This document shows positions 9,117 to 18,421 of a stretch of 64,000 nucleotides of DNA, piece by piece. The DNA lies in assembly GCA_963751425.1 (NCBI GenBank), contig CAVVUF010000003.1:310001-374000 (forward strand), given 5' to 3'. Position 1 is the first letter of the stretch, and the number at the start of each line of letters is the position of its first letter. This stretch comes from CAVVUF01 sp963751425. GTDB lineage: Bacteria; Chloroflexota; Anaerolineae; Anaerolineales; UBA4823. A model generated the notes under the pieces. The model had not been told where the DNA came from and did no database searches. It saw only the letters and a program-made list of their open reading frames with translations. Both the position numbers and the translations under genes were made by a program.

Positions 9117-10137
9117 TCCCTAATACCTGCTTCCAGCTGTTGATAAACATACTCCGAAAGAGTTTCACGGGGCCAAATTCCTCAAACTCTTCCACTTGCA
9201 GCCCGTCTTCCAGGTAGCCGCGTTTAAAATCGACTAGCTTTTCCATCAGCTCATCGATGACATACTTTTCTACCGGGTTAAACAGGCGGTAAACGACCGG
9301 AGGATCCTGCTCAAGCAATTTGTCGGCTGTTCCTTCCCAGTTGATCGTACAGCAGATCTTGCCACCGACCATCTCAGTGAAATGGTGGAGTTTTCGGGCA
9401 CCGCCGGCGATGAACACCCCCGGATACTTACGTTCTTCCATGATTGAATATAGTTTTCGCGCCACGGCCATGCCTGCCTGTACAAGCACGTCCGGTGAGA
9501 TATCAATGTTCTGCTCCCGAACGACATTAATAAAATGATCGTCATAAATACCCGCAATGTGCGAAATGTAAAGCATGGGTGATTTTCCGGTTTTCTTAAC
9601 CGCCCGCTGATAGGTTTCGATCAAAGTAACCGCCTGGGCGATGCCAAAGATCTCTGTCGCATTCAAGGGAACATCCTTCCCTACCAGGTATTCCATGGCT
9701 GACAGTCCAGAATGCGTTGTGGGGATCTTGCAGCAGATATTTGGAGCTATTACCCGGTTTTTCAGAGCTTCTTTGATTACGACGTCAGGGTCATCCTCTC
9801 GAATTGGATCCCCCTGGATGGACACATAACCTTGTTTTCCGTGCGTGCGAGTATAAAGGGGAAGGAATTTCTCAGCGATGGGCTTTACCATACGGCGCTG
9901 GAATTCAGCAATGGCTTCGTCATCTTCTGCGCAGTCGCGCAGGGTTTCATCTAAAACCTGCTGCGCATAAGCCGCCTCGGTAGGATGATCTAACATTTTT
10001 TGGGTATATGAAGGGTTGTTCGTGCAGCCAGTGGCGTTATGGTTGATGGCCATGTCTGCATGCAGCCGGGTGGGGTTGTTGATCCAAAATTCTGTAGGAG
10101 ACTGCCTGGTGACCCGGATGAAGTATGATTCTTTCAT
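9091..10137 (-). CDS. transaldolase-family protein
   Basis: A 348-residue class I aldolase of the transaldolase superfamily. The signature is NICCKIPTT (about residue 146), whose Lys is the expected Schiff-base residue, preceded by GYVSIQGDP. Transaldolases transfer dihydroxyacetone or similar units between sugar phosphates; a simple aldol cleavage is also possible. The start at 10137 (MKESYF) follows GAGGAG; the open frame to 10236 overlaps the racemase gene and lacks that signal. It is the last gene of a leftward run with the racemase and the two transketolase subunits, so it probably handles the carbon skeleton produced from an unusual pentose or deoxysugar. It is longer than TalB-type enzymes (about 317 aa). 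Confidence 0.8.
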   Translation of the reverse strand: MKESYFIRVTRQSPTEFWINNPTRLHADMAINHNATGCTNNPSYTQKMLDHPTEAAYAQQVLDETLRDCAEDDEAIAEFQRRMVKPIAEKFLPLYTRTHGKQGYVSIQGDPIREDDPDVVIKEALKNRVIAPNICCKIPTTHSGLSAMEYLVGKDVPLNATEIFGIAQAVTLIETYQRAVKKTGKSPMLYISHIAGIYDDHFINVVREQNIDISPDVLVQAGMAVARKLYSIMEERKYPGVFIAGGARKLHHFTEMVGGKICCTINWEGTADKLLEQDPPVVYRLFNPVEKYVIDELMEKLVDFKRGYLEDGLQVEEFEEFGPVKLFRSMFINSWKQVLGIIQKRRGF

Positions 10138-10189
10138 TTTTTGCTCCTCAAATAACCTTTTATAAAATGAAAATCCAAGCCTGCGTTGT

Positions 10190-11008
10190 TTATTTAGCTG
10201 TGGCGCTGGGCAGATTGGTGAGTACTTTGGCTGCATACTCGAAGCCGCATTGACCGCTGGTCAGCACGGGCAGGTTGAACTCTACTTGCGGATCTGGAAA
10301 AGAAAACAAAAGTGCGCTCATCGAGAGCTGCGCTAAAACGATGCAGCGATATTTACCGGCTGGCTGGATTTTTATAGCTTCAGCAAGCACCTGGTTATGC
10401 CCAGCCACATCCCCCACCGCCAGCCTGTGCCAGGCTTCTTCGATGGTCAAGCCATCAAAGGCCACTTTTTTACCTTGTCGCTGGGCGGTTTCAGAAAGAA
10501 GCTCCTGGGTACTGGCAACCGTAGGACCGTGGGTTGCGATAACGAGAACCTTTCCACCGTAGCTCACTGCTTTCTCCATCATGGGCATGTCGATCTGGAT
10601 GACCGGTACTCCATATGGCTCCAAGGCTCTTGAAACCTGCTGGTAGCTGCGGTTCATCGTCGAGCAGGTAATTAATACCGCATCCACCTTTGCCAGCTCA
10701 ACCAGGTCCCTGGCATAGCCAACAAAACGATCAATATTGGCTTGCGGTGGGCAAGGCTCTCCGTTCGCGTAGGCTTGCATGAAATTCATTTGGATCGCTT
10801 CATTGCCAACGTTCACCAGGTGAACACCTGGCAAATAAAGCCTCCCAAAGTAATTGCTCCAGGCTGTGATCCACGATGAGCCGTTGAGCAATCCCAGGCG
10901 CTTGCCAAGCAGTTCGGGATTTCCTTGCTTTTCTGGTTCTATATGGGCTATCCCGCTGAGGGTAATATACTGGGAGAAAAACTGCTCGGGGTGTTCCAGG
11001 ATACCCAT
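10190..11008 (-). CDS. aspartate/glutamate racemase-family protein
   Basis: A 272-residue member of the Asp/Glu/hydantoin racemase superfamily. The two catalytic cysteines of the family appear as VLITCSTMNRS (about 113) and TSGQCGFE (near residue 250). Members racemise amino acids, or act as maleate isomerases or arylmalonate decarboxylases by the same two-base logic. In this run of sugar enzymes an amino-acid role is not obvious; isomerisation or decarboxylation of a sugar-derived acid is equally possible. It begins just 2 bases downstream of the transketolase C-subunit stop and is followed by the transaldolase-like gene, so it is embedded in the same operon. Confidence 0.75.
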   Translation of the reverse strand: MGILEHPEQFFSQYITLSGIAHIEPEKQGNPELLGKRLGLLNGSSWITAWSNYFGRLYLPGVHLVNVGNEAIQMNFMQAYANGEPCPPQANIDRFVGYARDLVELAKVDAVLITCSTMNRSYQQVSRALEPYGVPVIQIDMPMMEKAVSYGGKVLVIATHGPTVASTQELLSETAQRQGKKVAFDGLTIEEAWHRLAVGDVAGHNQVLAEAIKIQPAGKYRCIVLAQLSMSALLFSFPDPQVEFNLPVLTSGQCGFEYAAKVLTNLPSATAK

Positions 11009-11009
11009 A

Positions 11010-11990
11010 TCACCCGCTCCTAGAGATCTGAAAAGGACGCTTTATCTCGACCACCCGGCGGGCAGCTGCGGCAATATCGACAGGCTGCATCTTATGGTAA
11101 GTGAACAGCTCATCGATCCCGCCGCTGTCGACCCAGCAGTCTTGCACACCGATACGCAGCAGCGGTACCGGATGTGTCTCAGCCAGCACTTCCATGACAG
11201 CACTGCCAAACCCGCCAACGACCGAAGCATTTTCTGCAGTAACAGCGCAGCCAGTGCGGGCGGCTGAGTCGCTGATCAATTCTCGGTCGATGGGCTTGAT
11301 GGAGGCCAGGTGAATGACTTCGGCATCAATCCCATCCTGTGCTAAGAGATCTGCGGCACGTAAGCAGAGAGAAGTCATCATTCCGGTGCCAAACAGGGTT
11401 ACATCCTGACCTCGCCGCAGCAGCCTGCCCTTTCCCCATTCAAATTGATGATCTGCCTCAAAAATATCATCCACAGTCAAGCGCGTGACCCTAAAGTAAA
11501 CCGGACCATCGGTCAGAATGGCAGTTTGGATGATGGCGCGCAAGTCGTGATTATCGCCCGGGTCCGCCACGCGCATGTTCGGGATCACCCGCATAATGGC
11601 GATATCTTCAATGCAGTTATGGGAGGCGCCGGCCCGGCTGGTAGGCAGACCCACATAAGATCCCGGGATCTTGACATTTAGTTTTGGATAACAGATCGAT
11701 ATGGCGATCTGGTCCAGCGCCCTACGGGAAGCAAAGACAGCGAAGGTGGATGGGAATGGAATAAAACCAGTCAGCGCCAGGCCTGCTGCAATACCGAACA
11801 GGTTCTGTTCAGCGATGCCCACCTGAAAAAAGCGATCGGGAAAGGCTTTCTTAAAATAGACAATTTTCGAGGAAGTGCACAGGTCCGCATCCAATACGAC
11901 CACTTGCGGATATTGCCGGCCTACCTCGACCATTGCATTTCCAAAAGCATCCCGCATTTCTATTTTATTCACCGATTTATTCTCCGCCAT
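11010..11990 (-). CDS. transketolase, C-terminal (pyrimidine-binding) subunit
   Basis: A 326-residue second half of a two-subunit transketolase. It has the pyrimidine-binding domain (FFQVGIAEQNLFGIAAGLA, with the Glu that activates thiamine diphosphate) followed by the transketolase C-terminal domain. The start at 11990 (MAENKSVNK) follows GGAAGGA and overlaps the stop of the N-subunit gene by 14 bases, typical of coupled translation of a heterodimer. The frame is open to 12140, but that part lies inside the N-subunit gene. Split transketolases often occur in dedicated catabolic clusters, for example for apulose-4-phosphate, separately from the single-chain pentose-phosphate enzyme. Confidence 0.88.
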   Translation of the reverse strand: MAENKSVNKIEMRDAFGNAMVEVGRQYPQVVVLDADLCTSSKIVYFKKAFPDRFFQVGIAEQNLFGIAAGLALTGFIPFPSTFAVFASRRALDQIAISICYPKLNVKIPGSYVGLPTSRAGASHNCIEDIAIMRVIPNMRVADPGDNHDLRAIIQTAILTDGPVYFRVTRLTVDDIFEADHQFEWGKGRLLRRGQDVTLFGTGMMTSLCLRAADLLAQDGIDAEVIHLASIKPIDRELISDSAARTGCAVTAENASVVGGFGSAVMEVLAETHPVPLLRIGVQDCWVDSGGIDELFTYHKMQPVDIAAAARRVVEIKRPFQISRSG

Positions 11991-12894
11991 AAAAGGTTTC
12001 CTTCCTGACAGGTTCATGGATGCGGCTGTATCCCTCTTCGGGTTTTTTGTAGCTTCTGGAAAGCTCGCGCAGCATTGTGTCCGTTGTTTGTGGATCGGGA
12101 GCCTGGGTGTGCCACTTATAATTGAACTCGGCCGTTTCAATGCCTTTGCCTTTGACGGTGTGGGCGATGATCACGATGGGGGCTCCATGCGGTTTGATCC
12201 AGCGCGCCTGGTACAGCGCCAGGACCAATTCCTCGATATCATGTCCATCCACTTCAATGACTTCCCATCCAAACGCCGACCACTTGGCAGTCAAAGGTTC
12301 AATCCCCATCAGCTGATTGACCATGCCTTTAGCCATGACTTTATTGTAATCAAGGATCGCGATCAGATTGTCCAGGTGGTAATGCGAGGCTGCCATGGCT
12401 GCTTCCCAGATATTCCCCTCGTTAACTTCTCCATCACCCATGATGCAGAAGACTCGCGCGCGAGGTTCTTCCTTCATCCTTAAACCCAGGCAGATGCCGG
12501 CTGCCACCGAAAGGCCCATCCCCAAGGGTCCTCCTGAGCTTTCCAGGCCAGGGGTTCTTTTCATATCCGTATGCCCTTCGAGGATGCCATCCAATTCGCA
12601 ATAGGTGTACAGCTTCTCAATTGGGAAATAACCACGCAGAGCCAGAGCAGCATAAAGAGCGGGTGAGCCGTGTGCTTTGGAAAGGATTAATCGATCGCGA
12701 CTCTTCCAGGTAGGCTCATCTGGCTTTATATTCATAGTATGGAAGTACAAAACTGCCAGGATCTCAGCCAGAGAAAATGAACCACCTGGGTGCCCCCACT
12801 GTCCATAGCAGATCATTTCCAGCGACAGCCTGCGGATCTGGTAAGCCATATTTTCAATATCTTGGTATTCTTCCATCTCTAATTTTTTTGCCAT
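11977..12894 (-). CDS. transketolase, N-terminal (ThDP-binding) subunit
   Basis: A 305-residue thiamine-diphosphate-binding half of a two-subunit transketolase. The ThDP/Mg signature runs from GDGEVNEGNIWEAA (about 150-163) to the Asn in DYNK. His residues of the active site are visible in GHPGGS, SKAHGS and GHTD. With the downstream C-subunit it transfers a ketol group between sugar phosphates in the cytoplasm. The ATG at 12894 has only a weak ribosome-binding site; an in-frame ATG at 12876 is an alternative. It is the promoter-proximal gene of the set transketolase N, C, racemase, transaldolase. The GH2 gene lies 66 bases upstream in the same direction. Confidence 0.9.
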   Translation of the reverse strand: MAKKLEMEEYQDIENMAYQIRRLSLEMICYGQWGHPGGSFSLAEILAVLYFHTMNIKPDEPTWKSRDRLILSKAHGSPALYAALALRGYFPIEKLYTYCELDGILEGHTDMKRTPGLESSGGPLGMGLSVAAGICLGLRMKEEPRARVFCIMGDGEVNEGNIWEAAMAASHYHLDNLIAILDYNKVMAKGMVNQLMGIEPLTAKWSAFGWEVIEVDGHDIEELVLALYQARWIKPHGAPIVIIAHTVKGKGIETAEFNYKWHTQAPDPQTTDTMLRELSRSYKKPEEGYSRIHEPVRKETFYGGE

Positions 12895-12960
12895 TCGTCC
12901 ATCCGTCTCTATTTGGATTGGTTATTTTGAAGCTTTCAAAAACCGGAGGGTGGTCCTCAT

Positions 12961-15711
12961 TTATAACTTGGCTGCTAATCTGAGCAAGTTGTATGCCAGG
13001 TGAGACGCAACCGGATGCGTATTTGATTGTTCGAAAAGCAGGTATTGGCAAAAAACCAACTTGCCTTTCCCGAAGGATACCTGCTCGATATCGCTGCGCC
13101 AGGAAATAATTTTCGGAGAGAAGGGATCCTGTGAGCAACGGATGCTGCCAGCCAGCACCGTACCGCCCAGCTCGGTCAAGATATAGCGAGGCAGGATACC
13201 GGAAAATGCTTCACCCGCCAATCCACCTGCGAATGGCAGATTATCGGTCAGACCAGACTTAGGCAGCCAATGGTGGCAGCCGAGCCAGCTTCCATACCCA
13301 GTGTGTATTTCGATTGTTATGCCAGAACGCCTAAGCGCTTCTTGGGCGACTTTGTCCTCTGGGCGCAGTGCCCCAATGATCACCGGCTGACCAAGGCTCG
13401 CTCTTTTAAGCACACTAGACCATTCTTCCCCAGAAAGCTTGGCTGGCTCTCTGACGATGACCACCCGGTTATCTGCATTGAGCTCCTCCAGATCGATCTT
13501 TGGAAGGCAGTGGATGGTTTCTTCTGTCTCAGCCAGGGTTGCCAGCCCTCGCTTCAGCCGGCATTGGATATGGTAAGAATTTGGGTGATCGCCAGCCGTG
13601 AACGAGATGCTTTCGAGAGGATGGATCCCCGGTGAAGATGCCGGTTGCATGCTGAAGCGGCTGATGACACCTCCAGCGCTGTCCTGGATCAGGACCTCGA
13701 TCTGCTCTTCACCTTCCAAGGGGTATTGGTTGATCTGGGTGAGGTCCACCTGGGCCTTGCTGCCAGCAAAAAGGGCGAGTTCCCTGGGTGAGGTCACAAG
13801 ACAAACAGGCTGGTTGAGCCGCTTCAACGCGGCATAGGCTGGCTTGGGATTGCGCCACAGATCTACGATGCCCGCCTCTAATTCCCAAGCCATGTCATTG
13901 AACTGCGTCACGATATAGCCAGAGATTTGCGGATTCTGCAATAACGAGCTGACCTGGCGCATGATCCCCTGGCTCTGCATTGCCTGTGACTGTTCAAACA
14001 AACGCGGGACGGAACCAAATACTTGGTCCAGGTGATGGCGCTCAAATCCGTTGTAAAGCTGGTCGCGTAGATCGATTATCTCCCGCGCATCCACCAAGTT
14101 CTCTTTCCCGCGGAAACCTGCCACGGTTTGATCCATGTCATTGAAAGCCCCACACCCGATCTCCGAGACGAACACTTTTCCTCGGTAGGTTGCCATCTCC
14201 CGGTCAAACTCTTCTAAAATGGCTTTCGACCCATAACCGCCGGCATAAAGAACCTGGGAGGAGATGGCTTTCGATCCCACCGATTGCAGCCACTGGTGGG
14301 TAGGTTTGGCGAGGTAACAACCCAGGTAAAGATGGATGTCCATCACCCGCTGGAGGGCAATCTCGTTGGCAGGCAGGACCCAGGTACGCTCGATCCACCC
14401 GAAATCCTGGTCGATCGCCATCGACCCGCCTGAATTATGAACGATCACCCGGGAAGGATCCAAGGAGCGCGCGTAGCTGGCCAATTCCCTGCCGTTGAAA
14501 GTGGCTGCAGGCGGGTTTTCGTTATAAATCCCCCAAAATACCACGGATGGGTGGTTGTAGTCGCGGTCGATCAGGGCTTTGATTTCTCGTAAACCATGTC
14601 CCATCATGCGGGGGCTTTCCCTGATCCAACCCAGGCAGGATTCTGCATAGACCAGCACGCCCAATTCGTCGGTCAGGTCCAAGAGCCCAGGCATGGCAGG
14701 GCGCAAGTGGATGCGCAGCAGGTTGAATCCGGCTTCTTTTACAAGCCGAACATCCCTCTCGATCATTTCCTTGCTTGTTGGGGGGATCAGGGTGACCGGG
14801 TAATCGGGCTGCAGCAGGGTCCCTCGCAGGAAAAGGGGCTCACCATTTAGAAAGAACTGCCCATCTTTAACGGTAAATTCGCGCATCCCAAAGCGGGTCT
14901 CCTGGACATCCACACTCCCTGATGAGGGATCGCAGACCTCGCAGCGGAGCTGGTAAAGCACCGGGTTTTGGCAGGTCCAAGGTCGTGGAGAGGGGATCGG
15001 GATTGGATAATGTAACTGGCTTGTCCCTGGGGGTAAGTACACCGGGTTGGGCTGCTCTGTAGCTACCAGGTCATCTTTGGTGGAAACAAACAGCTTCAGC
15101 TCAGCCGGCTGGCTCATGGGATAGGCATTTTGAATCTGCAAGTCCAGAATTATTTTTTGCCCCGGGAGGTCCGGAGTTACTTTTAAGGACTGGATGGCAA
15201 GTTTGGGGATTGCCTCCAAGTGGACATCTCCCCATATCCCACCGCAGGTATAGGTCCAGGCTTGCTTGGCTGCTGGCGCCTGTTTCAGTAGGATGCCATC
15301 TACCGCCCTGTCCTTTGAGAGCGAAGCCGCTCTCACCACCAGGTGATTAGACTCGTTCCAACGCAGGTGGGAGGTGATATCAAACCTAAACGGCGAGAAT
15401 GCCCCCTCATGACTGCCCACAAATTTTCCATTCACCCATACGGATGTCAGGTAAGAGACCCCCTCAAAGGCAAGCTCGACCCTCTTGTCCTGCCAGTTGG
15501 TTGGGAGGTTGAATTCGGTTTTATAAAAGCCAACCCCGTCTGCTCCCGGGTGGGTGAGGTTCCATAACCCGGGCACGGTCATGCGCTCAGCCTGGTCTTC
15601 CGGGAAATCGACTCCATTCCAACCCAGGTTTATGCCTTCTCCAGTCTGGTCGAATACGAAAGACCATGCACCATCCAGGCAGATTTTTTCTCGGTTGGAG
15701 GAGATTGCCAT
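12961..15711 (-). CDS. GH2 glycoside hydrolase (beta-galactosidase/glucuronidase-like)
   Basis: A 916-residue GH2 enzyme: sugar-binding jelly-roll (about 1-175), immunoglobulin-like domain, TIM barrel from about 280, and a C-terminal extension of about 280 residues. Counting from the upstream ATG, the acid/base Glu401 is in WGIYNENPP and the nucleophile Glu520 in VFVSEIGCG. GH2 members hydrolyse beta-galactosides, beta-glucuronides, beta-mannosides or alpha-L-arabinopyranosides; the specificity is not decided here. No signal peptide, so cytoplasmic. The start is placed at 15711 because AAAGG lies nine bases upstream of it, whereas the ATG at 15720 abuts the AAAGG. It follows the isochorismatase-like gene and precedes the transketolase genes. 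Confidence 0.88.
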   Translation of the reverse strand: MAISSNREKICLDGAWSFVFDQTGEGINLGWNGVDFPEDQAERMTVPGLWNLTHPGADGVGFYKTEFNLPTNWQDKRVELAFEGVSYLTSVWVNGKFVGSHEGAFSPFRFDITSHLRWNESNHLVVRAASLSKDRAVDGILLKQAPAAKQAWTYTCGGIWGDVHLEAIPKLAIQSLKVTPDLPGQKIILDLQIQNAYPMSQPAELKLFVSTKDDLVATEQPNPVYLPPGTSQLHYPIPIPSPRPWTCQNPVLYQLRCEVCDPSSGSVDVQETRFGMREFTVKDGQFFLNGEPLFLRGTLLQPDYPVTLIPPTSKEMIERDVRLVKEAGFNLLRIHLRPAMPGLLDLTDELGVLVYAESCLGWIRESPRMMGHGLREIKALIDRDYNHPSVVFWGIYNENPPAATFNGRELASYARSLDPSRVIVHNSGGSMAIDQDFGWIERTWVLPANEIALQRVMDIHLYLGCYLAKPTHQWLQSVGSKAISSQVLYAGGYGSKAILEEFDREMATYRGKVFVSEIGCGAFNDMDQTVAGFRGKENLVDAREIIDLRDQLYNGFERHHLDQVFGSVPRLFEQSQAMQSQGIMRQVSSLLQNPQISGYIVTQFNDMAWELEAGIVDLWRNPKPAYAALKRLNQPVCLVTSPRELALFAGSKAQVDLTQINQYPLEGEEQIEVLIQDSAGGVISRFSMQPASSPGIHPLESISFTAGDHPNSYHIQCRLKRGLATLAETEETIHCLPKIDLEELNADNRVVIVREPAKLSGEEWSSVLKRASLGQPVIIGALRPEDKVAQEALRRSGITIEIHTGYGSWLGCHHWLPKSGLTDNLPFAGGLAGEAFSGILPRYILTELGGTVLAGSIRCSQDPFSPKIISWRSDIEQVSFGKGKLVFCQYLLFEQSNTHPVASHLAYNLLRLAAKL

Positions 15712-15735
15712 ACTTGACATCCTTTCTGAGGTTGG

Positions 15736-16506
15736 TTAGGTATTCAATAAACAAAAGTTGACAGCCTTAATGAAATCCTGTGAAGTGGAAGAAGGTCCCA
15801 GGAAGCTTTCAATCCATTGGGTCGTCCTGTGGGTGTGCTTGAAAGCTTCCACCTCGTCAGGAAGCTCCGTCGCCAGGGTTCCGTCTCGAATGAGGATCGT
15901 TTGATACCCAAGGAATACCGCGTTCGCCAGGGTGAACAAAACGCAAACATCCTCAGAAAATCCGGCAATGATCAGGTTGTGAATCCCGAGGTTTCGCAGC
16001 AGGCTGTCGAGGCGGGTCTCGAAGAAACCGTTATAGGTGTGTTTACGGATGAAGTAATCGCCTGGTTTGGGTTGGATTTGCGTGGGGATGTACAACTGGA
16101 TCAGATCACCCGCATCGAATTCATGCGGGTTGACATCTGGTTCACGAAAATCGACGGTTGGATCAAAGCCCAGCGATTTACCCAGCCGCTTGCCAAAAGC
16201 AGAGCGTAAGATCTCCACGCGCGGGCTGGAATTGCATACGTAGATCACCGGCAGGTCAATCTTGCGCGCGCTGGCAATCAGTGGCACCAGGCATTGATCC
16301 ACGATCTTCTTGAATTCCTGATCCCAGCGGGAATTGACCAGATCACTTCCCAGGCTGGTTTCCGCGGCGTGATAGGTGTCGATCAGCAAAAGGGCGGTTT
16401 CCTCAGGTTGCAGGTAAACAGTCTTAAAGGTTTCTCCAAGGGGATCATCGCCTGGAAAATAACGGAAATATCGGGCGGATAACTCGATGTGTTGAAAATT
16501 AGGCAT
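15736..16506 (-). CDS. isochorismatase-like cysteine hydrolase
   Basis: A 256-residue member of the isochorismatase-like hydrolase superfamily. The catalytic triad is recognisable as Asp in LLLIDTYH (near residue 42), Lys in FIRKHTYNGFFET and Cys in GFSEDVCVLFT. Such enzymes hydrolyse amides, ureas or vinyl ethers (nicotinamide, biuret, N-carbamoyl compounds, isochorismate). It sits between the sugar importer and the GH2 gene on the same strand with gaps of about 25 bases, so it is cotranscribed with sugar uptake. A role in removing an amide or ester decoration from the imported compound is possible but inferred. Confidence 0.8.
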   Translation of the reverse strand: MPNFQHIELSARYFRYFPGDDPLGETFKTVYLQPEETALLLIDTYHAAETSLGSDLVNSRWDQEFKKIVDQCLVPLIASARKIDLPVIYVCNSSPRVEILRSAFGKRLGKSLGFDPTVDFREPDVNPHEFDAGDLIQLYIPTQIQPKPGDYFIRKHTYNGFFETRLDSLLRNLGIHNLIIAGFSEDVCVLFTLANAVFLGYQTILIRDGTLATELPDEVEAFKHTHRTTQWIESFLGPSSTSQDFIKAVNFCLLNT

Positions 16507-16531
16507 CGTTGGAATCTCCTTGAGTATCTGA

Positions 16532-17401
16532 TCAGGCTTTGATCGCCCCAGCCGTGATCCCCTTAATCACAAAGCGCTGCAGGAAAGCAAAAGCAAGGAT
16601 CACCGGAACGATGGTGATCACCATCCCTGCTGCCACGCCAGGTTCGTTGGATGTGAAATGACCTTCGAGCAGGCTGATCCCCACTGGAAGCGTGCGCGAG
16701 GCGGTTGTGCCGGTCAATACTAACGCAAGGATATACTCACCCCAGGCAAAAAGGACATGAAAGATTGTCAGGGTGGCGATGGCGGGCTGGGACAGGGGGA
16801 TCATGACATTCCAGAAAACCCCCCACATCCCCGCCCCATCCAGAATGGCAGCCTCTTCAAGCTCTTTGGGGATGGTCTCCATGAAGGCGCGCAGGAAGAA
16901 GGTGTTCCAGGGGATCGCCACGGCGCTGTAGATGATCGCCAGCCCGAACAGGCTGTTGTAGATACCCAGCTTGCGGGTGAAAATTGCCAGCGGTATCAGC
17001 AGAATGGAATGGGGAATGAGAAAACCGAACAGAATGTAAGCCCAGATAAGATTTTTAAGGGGAAATTCAAAACGAGCCAGGATGAATGCGGAGGTGGAAG
17101 CCATGAACAAAACCATGACAGTCGATAACAACGTAATCACGATGGAGTTTATGAAATAGACCCCCATTTTGGCATACACCCAGGCTTCGACATAGTTGCT
17201 CCATTTGAGCGCTACAGGAAATGCAAACGGATCGCGATACAACTCCGGAGTTGATTTGAGAGAGGTCATGATTATCCAGATCAATGGAAAGATGCAGATC
17301 ACACTCCACACGAACAATGGGATGTGCATGGGAATTTGATCAATCTCACGTTTCCAGCTGATCCCGGGTTTCTTACCTGCCTGTGTTTCAGGGTTATTCA
17401 T
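16532..17401 (-). CDS. sugar ABC transporter permease, MalG type
   Basis: A 289-residue inner-membrane permease with six predicted hydrophobic segments and the EAA loop (EELEEAAILDGAG, about 180-192) that contacts the ATPase. The N-terminal cytoplasmic tail of about 25 residues precedes the first helix. It pairs with the MalF-type permease whose gene ends upstream (start 18345) to form the channel of a carbohydrate importer. No ATPase gene is adjacent, so the complex probably uses a shared MsmK/MalK-type ATPase encoded elsewhere, as is common for this transporter family. Confidence 0.92.
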   Translation of the reverse strand: MNNPETQAGKKPGISWKREIDQIPMHIPLFVWSVICIFPLIWIIMTSLKSTPELYRDPFAFPVALKWSNYVEAWVYAKMGVYFINSIVITLLSTVMVLFMASTSAFILARFEFPLKNLIWAYILFGFLIPHSILLIPLAIFTRKLGIYNSLFGLAIIYSAVAIPWNTFFLRAFMETIPKELEEAAILDGAGMWGVFWNVMIPLSQPAIATLTIFHVLFAWGEYILALVLTGTTASRTLPVGISLLEGHFTSNEPGVAAGMVITIVPVILAFAFLQRFVIKGITAGAIKA

Positions 17402-17430
17402 AAATTTAACCTATGCATATAATCCAATAC

Positions 17431-18345
17431 TTAATTCAAAGGTTCCTGGCCACGCCGGCCAAATTTCCATACCAGGGCAGTGGCAATGATGCCTAGCAGG
17501 AAAGAAAATGTGGCAACGGCGCTGCCATATCCCCAGATCTTTTTCTCCCACAGCAAATACAATGAATATGAAATGAGCGTTTCGCTTAAATGCAACGGAC
17601 CACCTTTTGTCATCAGCAGTGGAAATATAAATCCGCCCAGGGCTGCCTGCAGGGCAAGGATCATGGCGTAAATATAAACCCCGCGCATATTGGGAATGGT
17701 GATAAATAGGAACTGCTGCCAGCTGCTGGCTCCATCGATTCCGGAGGCTTCGTACTGCTCTTCTGGAATCCCCACCAGCCCAGCCAGGAAAATAATGATA
17801 AAAAAACCGATCGAATCATACGCGCCAGGGAAGCTGGTCGTCCATTGAACGATTCCATTTCCGCTCAACCATGGGTTGATCAGATTTTCAAGGTTCCATC
17901 TTTCCAGAAGATTATTCAGCAGCCCATACTGATTACCGGAGAAAATAAATCGCCACAACAGAGCCATGGTTGCCACCGGTAGAATAACTGGAATGTAAAA
18001 GAGAAAACGATAGAAGGTCACGCCCCGCCTTAACCGGCTGAGCAGGTAAGCCAGCATTAAGGCGATGGGTAATTGGAAAGCCCAGTTCAGGGTCAGCATC
18101 CTGAGGTTGTTGCCAATTGCCATCCGGATGTATGGGTCGTTAACCATCCGGAGAAAATTATCTAATCCTACAAATGGTGCTTTGTTGAGAGGGCCGCCCT
18201 GCCATTCAAGGACACTGTAGTAGAGGGACAACAGGCTGGGATAGAGCATGAAGAGTGTATAGGCTCCCACCCCAGGCAGCAGGAATAGAAAGATCCCCAG
18301 AGGGCTTCCATATTGCGCAGAGGCTGGCTTTTTAGAGGATGGCAT
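17431..18345 (-). CDS. sugar ABC transporter permease, MalF/UgpA type
   Basis: A 304-residue inner-membrane permease with six hydrophobic segments, a LMLYPSLLSLYYS first periplasm-facing segment and an EAA-like loop (EEQYEASGIDGAS). It forms the importer channel with the downstream MalG-type subunit (gap 29 bases). It follows the solute-binding protein gene after 76 bases that contain a perfect 32-base palindrome, an arrangement that can keep the binding protein more abundant than the permeases. Confidence 0.92.
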   Translation of the reverse strand: MPSSKKPASAQYGSPLGIFLFLLPGVGAYTLFMLYPSLLSLYYSVLEWQGGPLNKAPFVGLDNFLRMVNDPYIRMAIGNNLRMLTLNWAFQLPIALMLAYLLSRLRRGVTFYRFLFYIPVILPVATMALLWRFIFSGNQYGLLNNLLERWNLENLINPWLSGNGIVQWTTSFPGAYDSIGFFIIIFLAGLVGIPEEQYEASGIDGASSWQQFLFITIPNMRGVYIYAMILALQAALGGFIFPLLMTKGGPLHLSETLISYSLYLLWEKKIWGYGSAVATFSFLLGIIATALVWKFGRRGQEPLN

Positions 18346-18365
18346 AAGCGTTTATTACCTGTTTT

Positions 18366-18397
18366 ACTGGCAGCCGGATCTAGATCCGGCTGCCAGT
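18366..18397. repeat. perfect 32-base palindrome between binding-protein and permease genes
   Basis: The two 16-base arms, ACTGGCAGCCGGATCT and its exact reverse complement, abut with no spacer, so the RNA would fold to a very stable hairpin with a small loop. On the transcribed (minus) strand it is followed by AAAC rather than a T-tract, so it is not a typical terminator there. Hairpins at this position in sugar ABC operons commonly protect the upstream binding-protein mRNA from 3' exonucleases; that role is inferred. Confidence 0.7.
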
Positions 18398-18421
18398 TTT
18401 CTTGACGATATGATTTATATG

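Noticed and set aside
9091..12894. Sulfoglycolysis by the transketolase or transaldolase route
   Set aside because: Split transketolase and transaldolase occur in those pathways, but no GH31 sulfoquinovosidase, sulfolactaldehyde enzyme or sulfonate exporter was seen.
18366..18397. Rho-independent terminator for the binding-protein gene
   Set aside because: On the transcribed strand the hairpin is followed by AAAC, not a T-tract.
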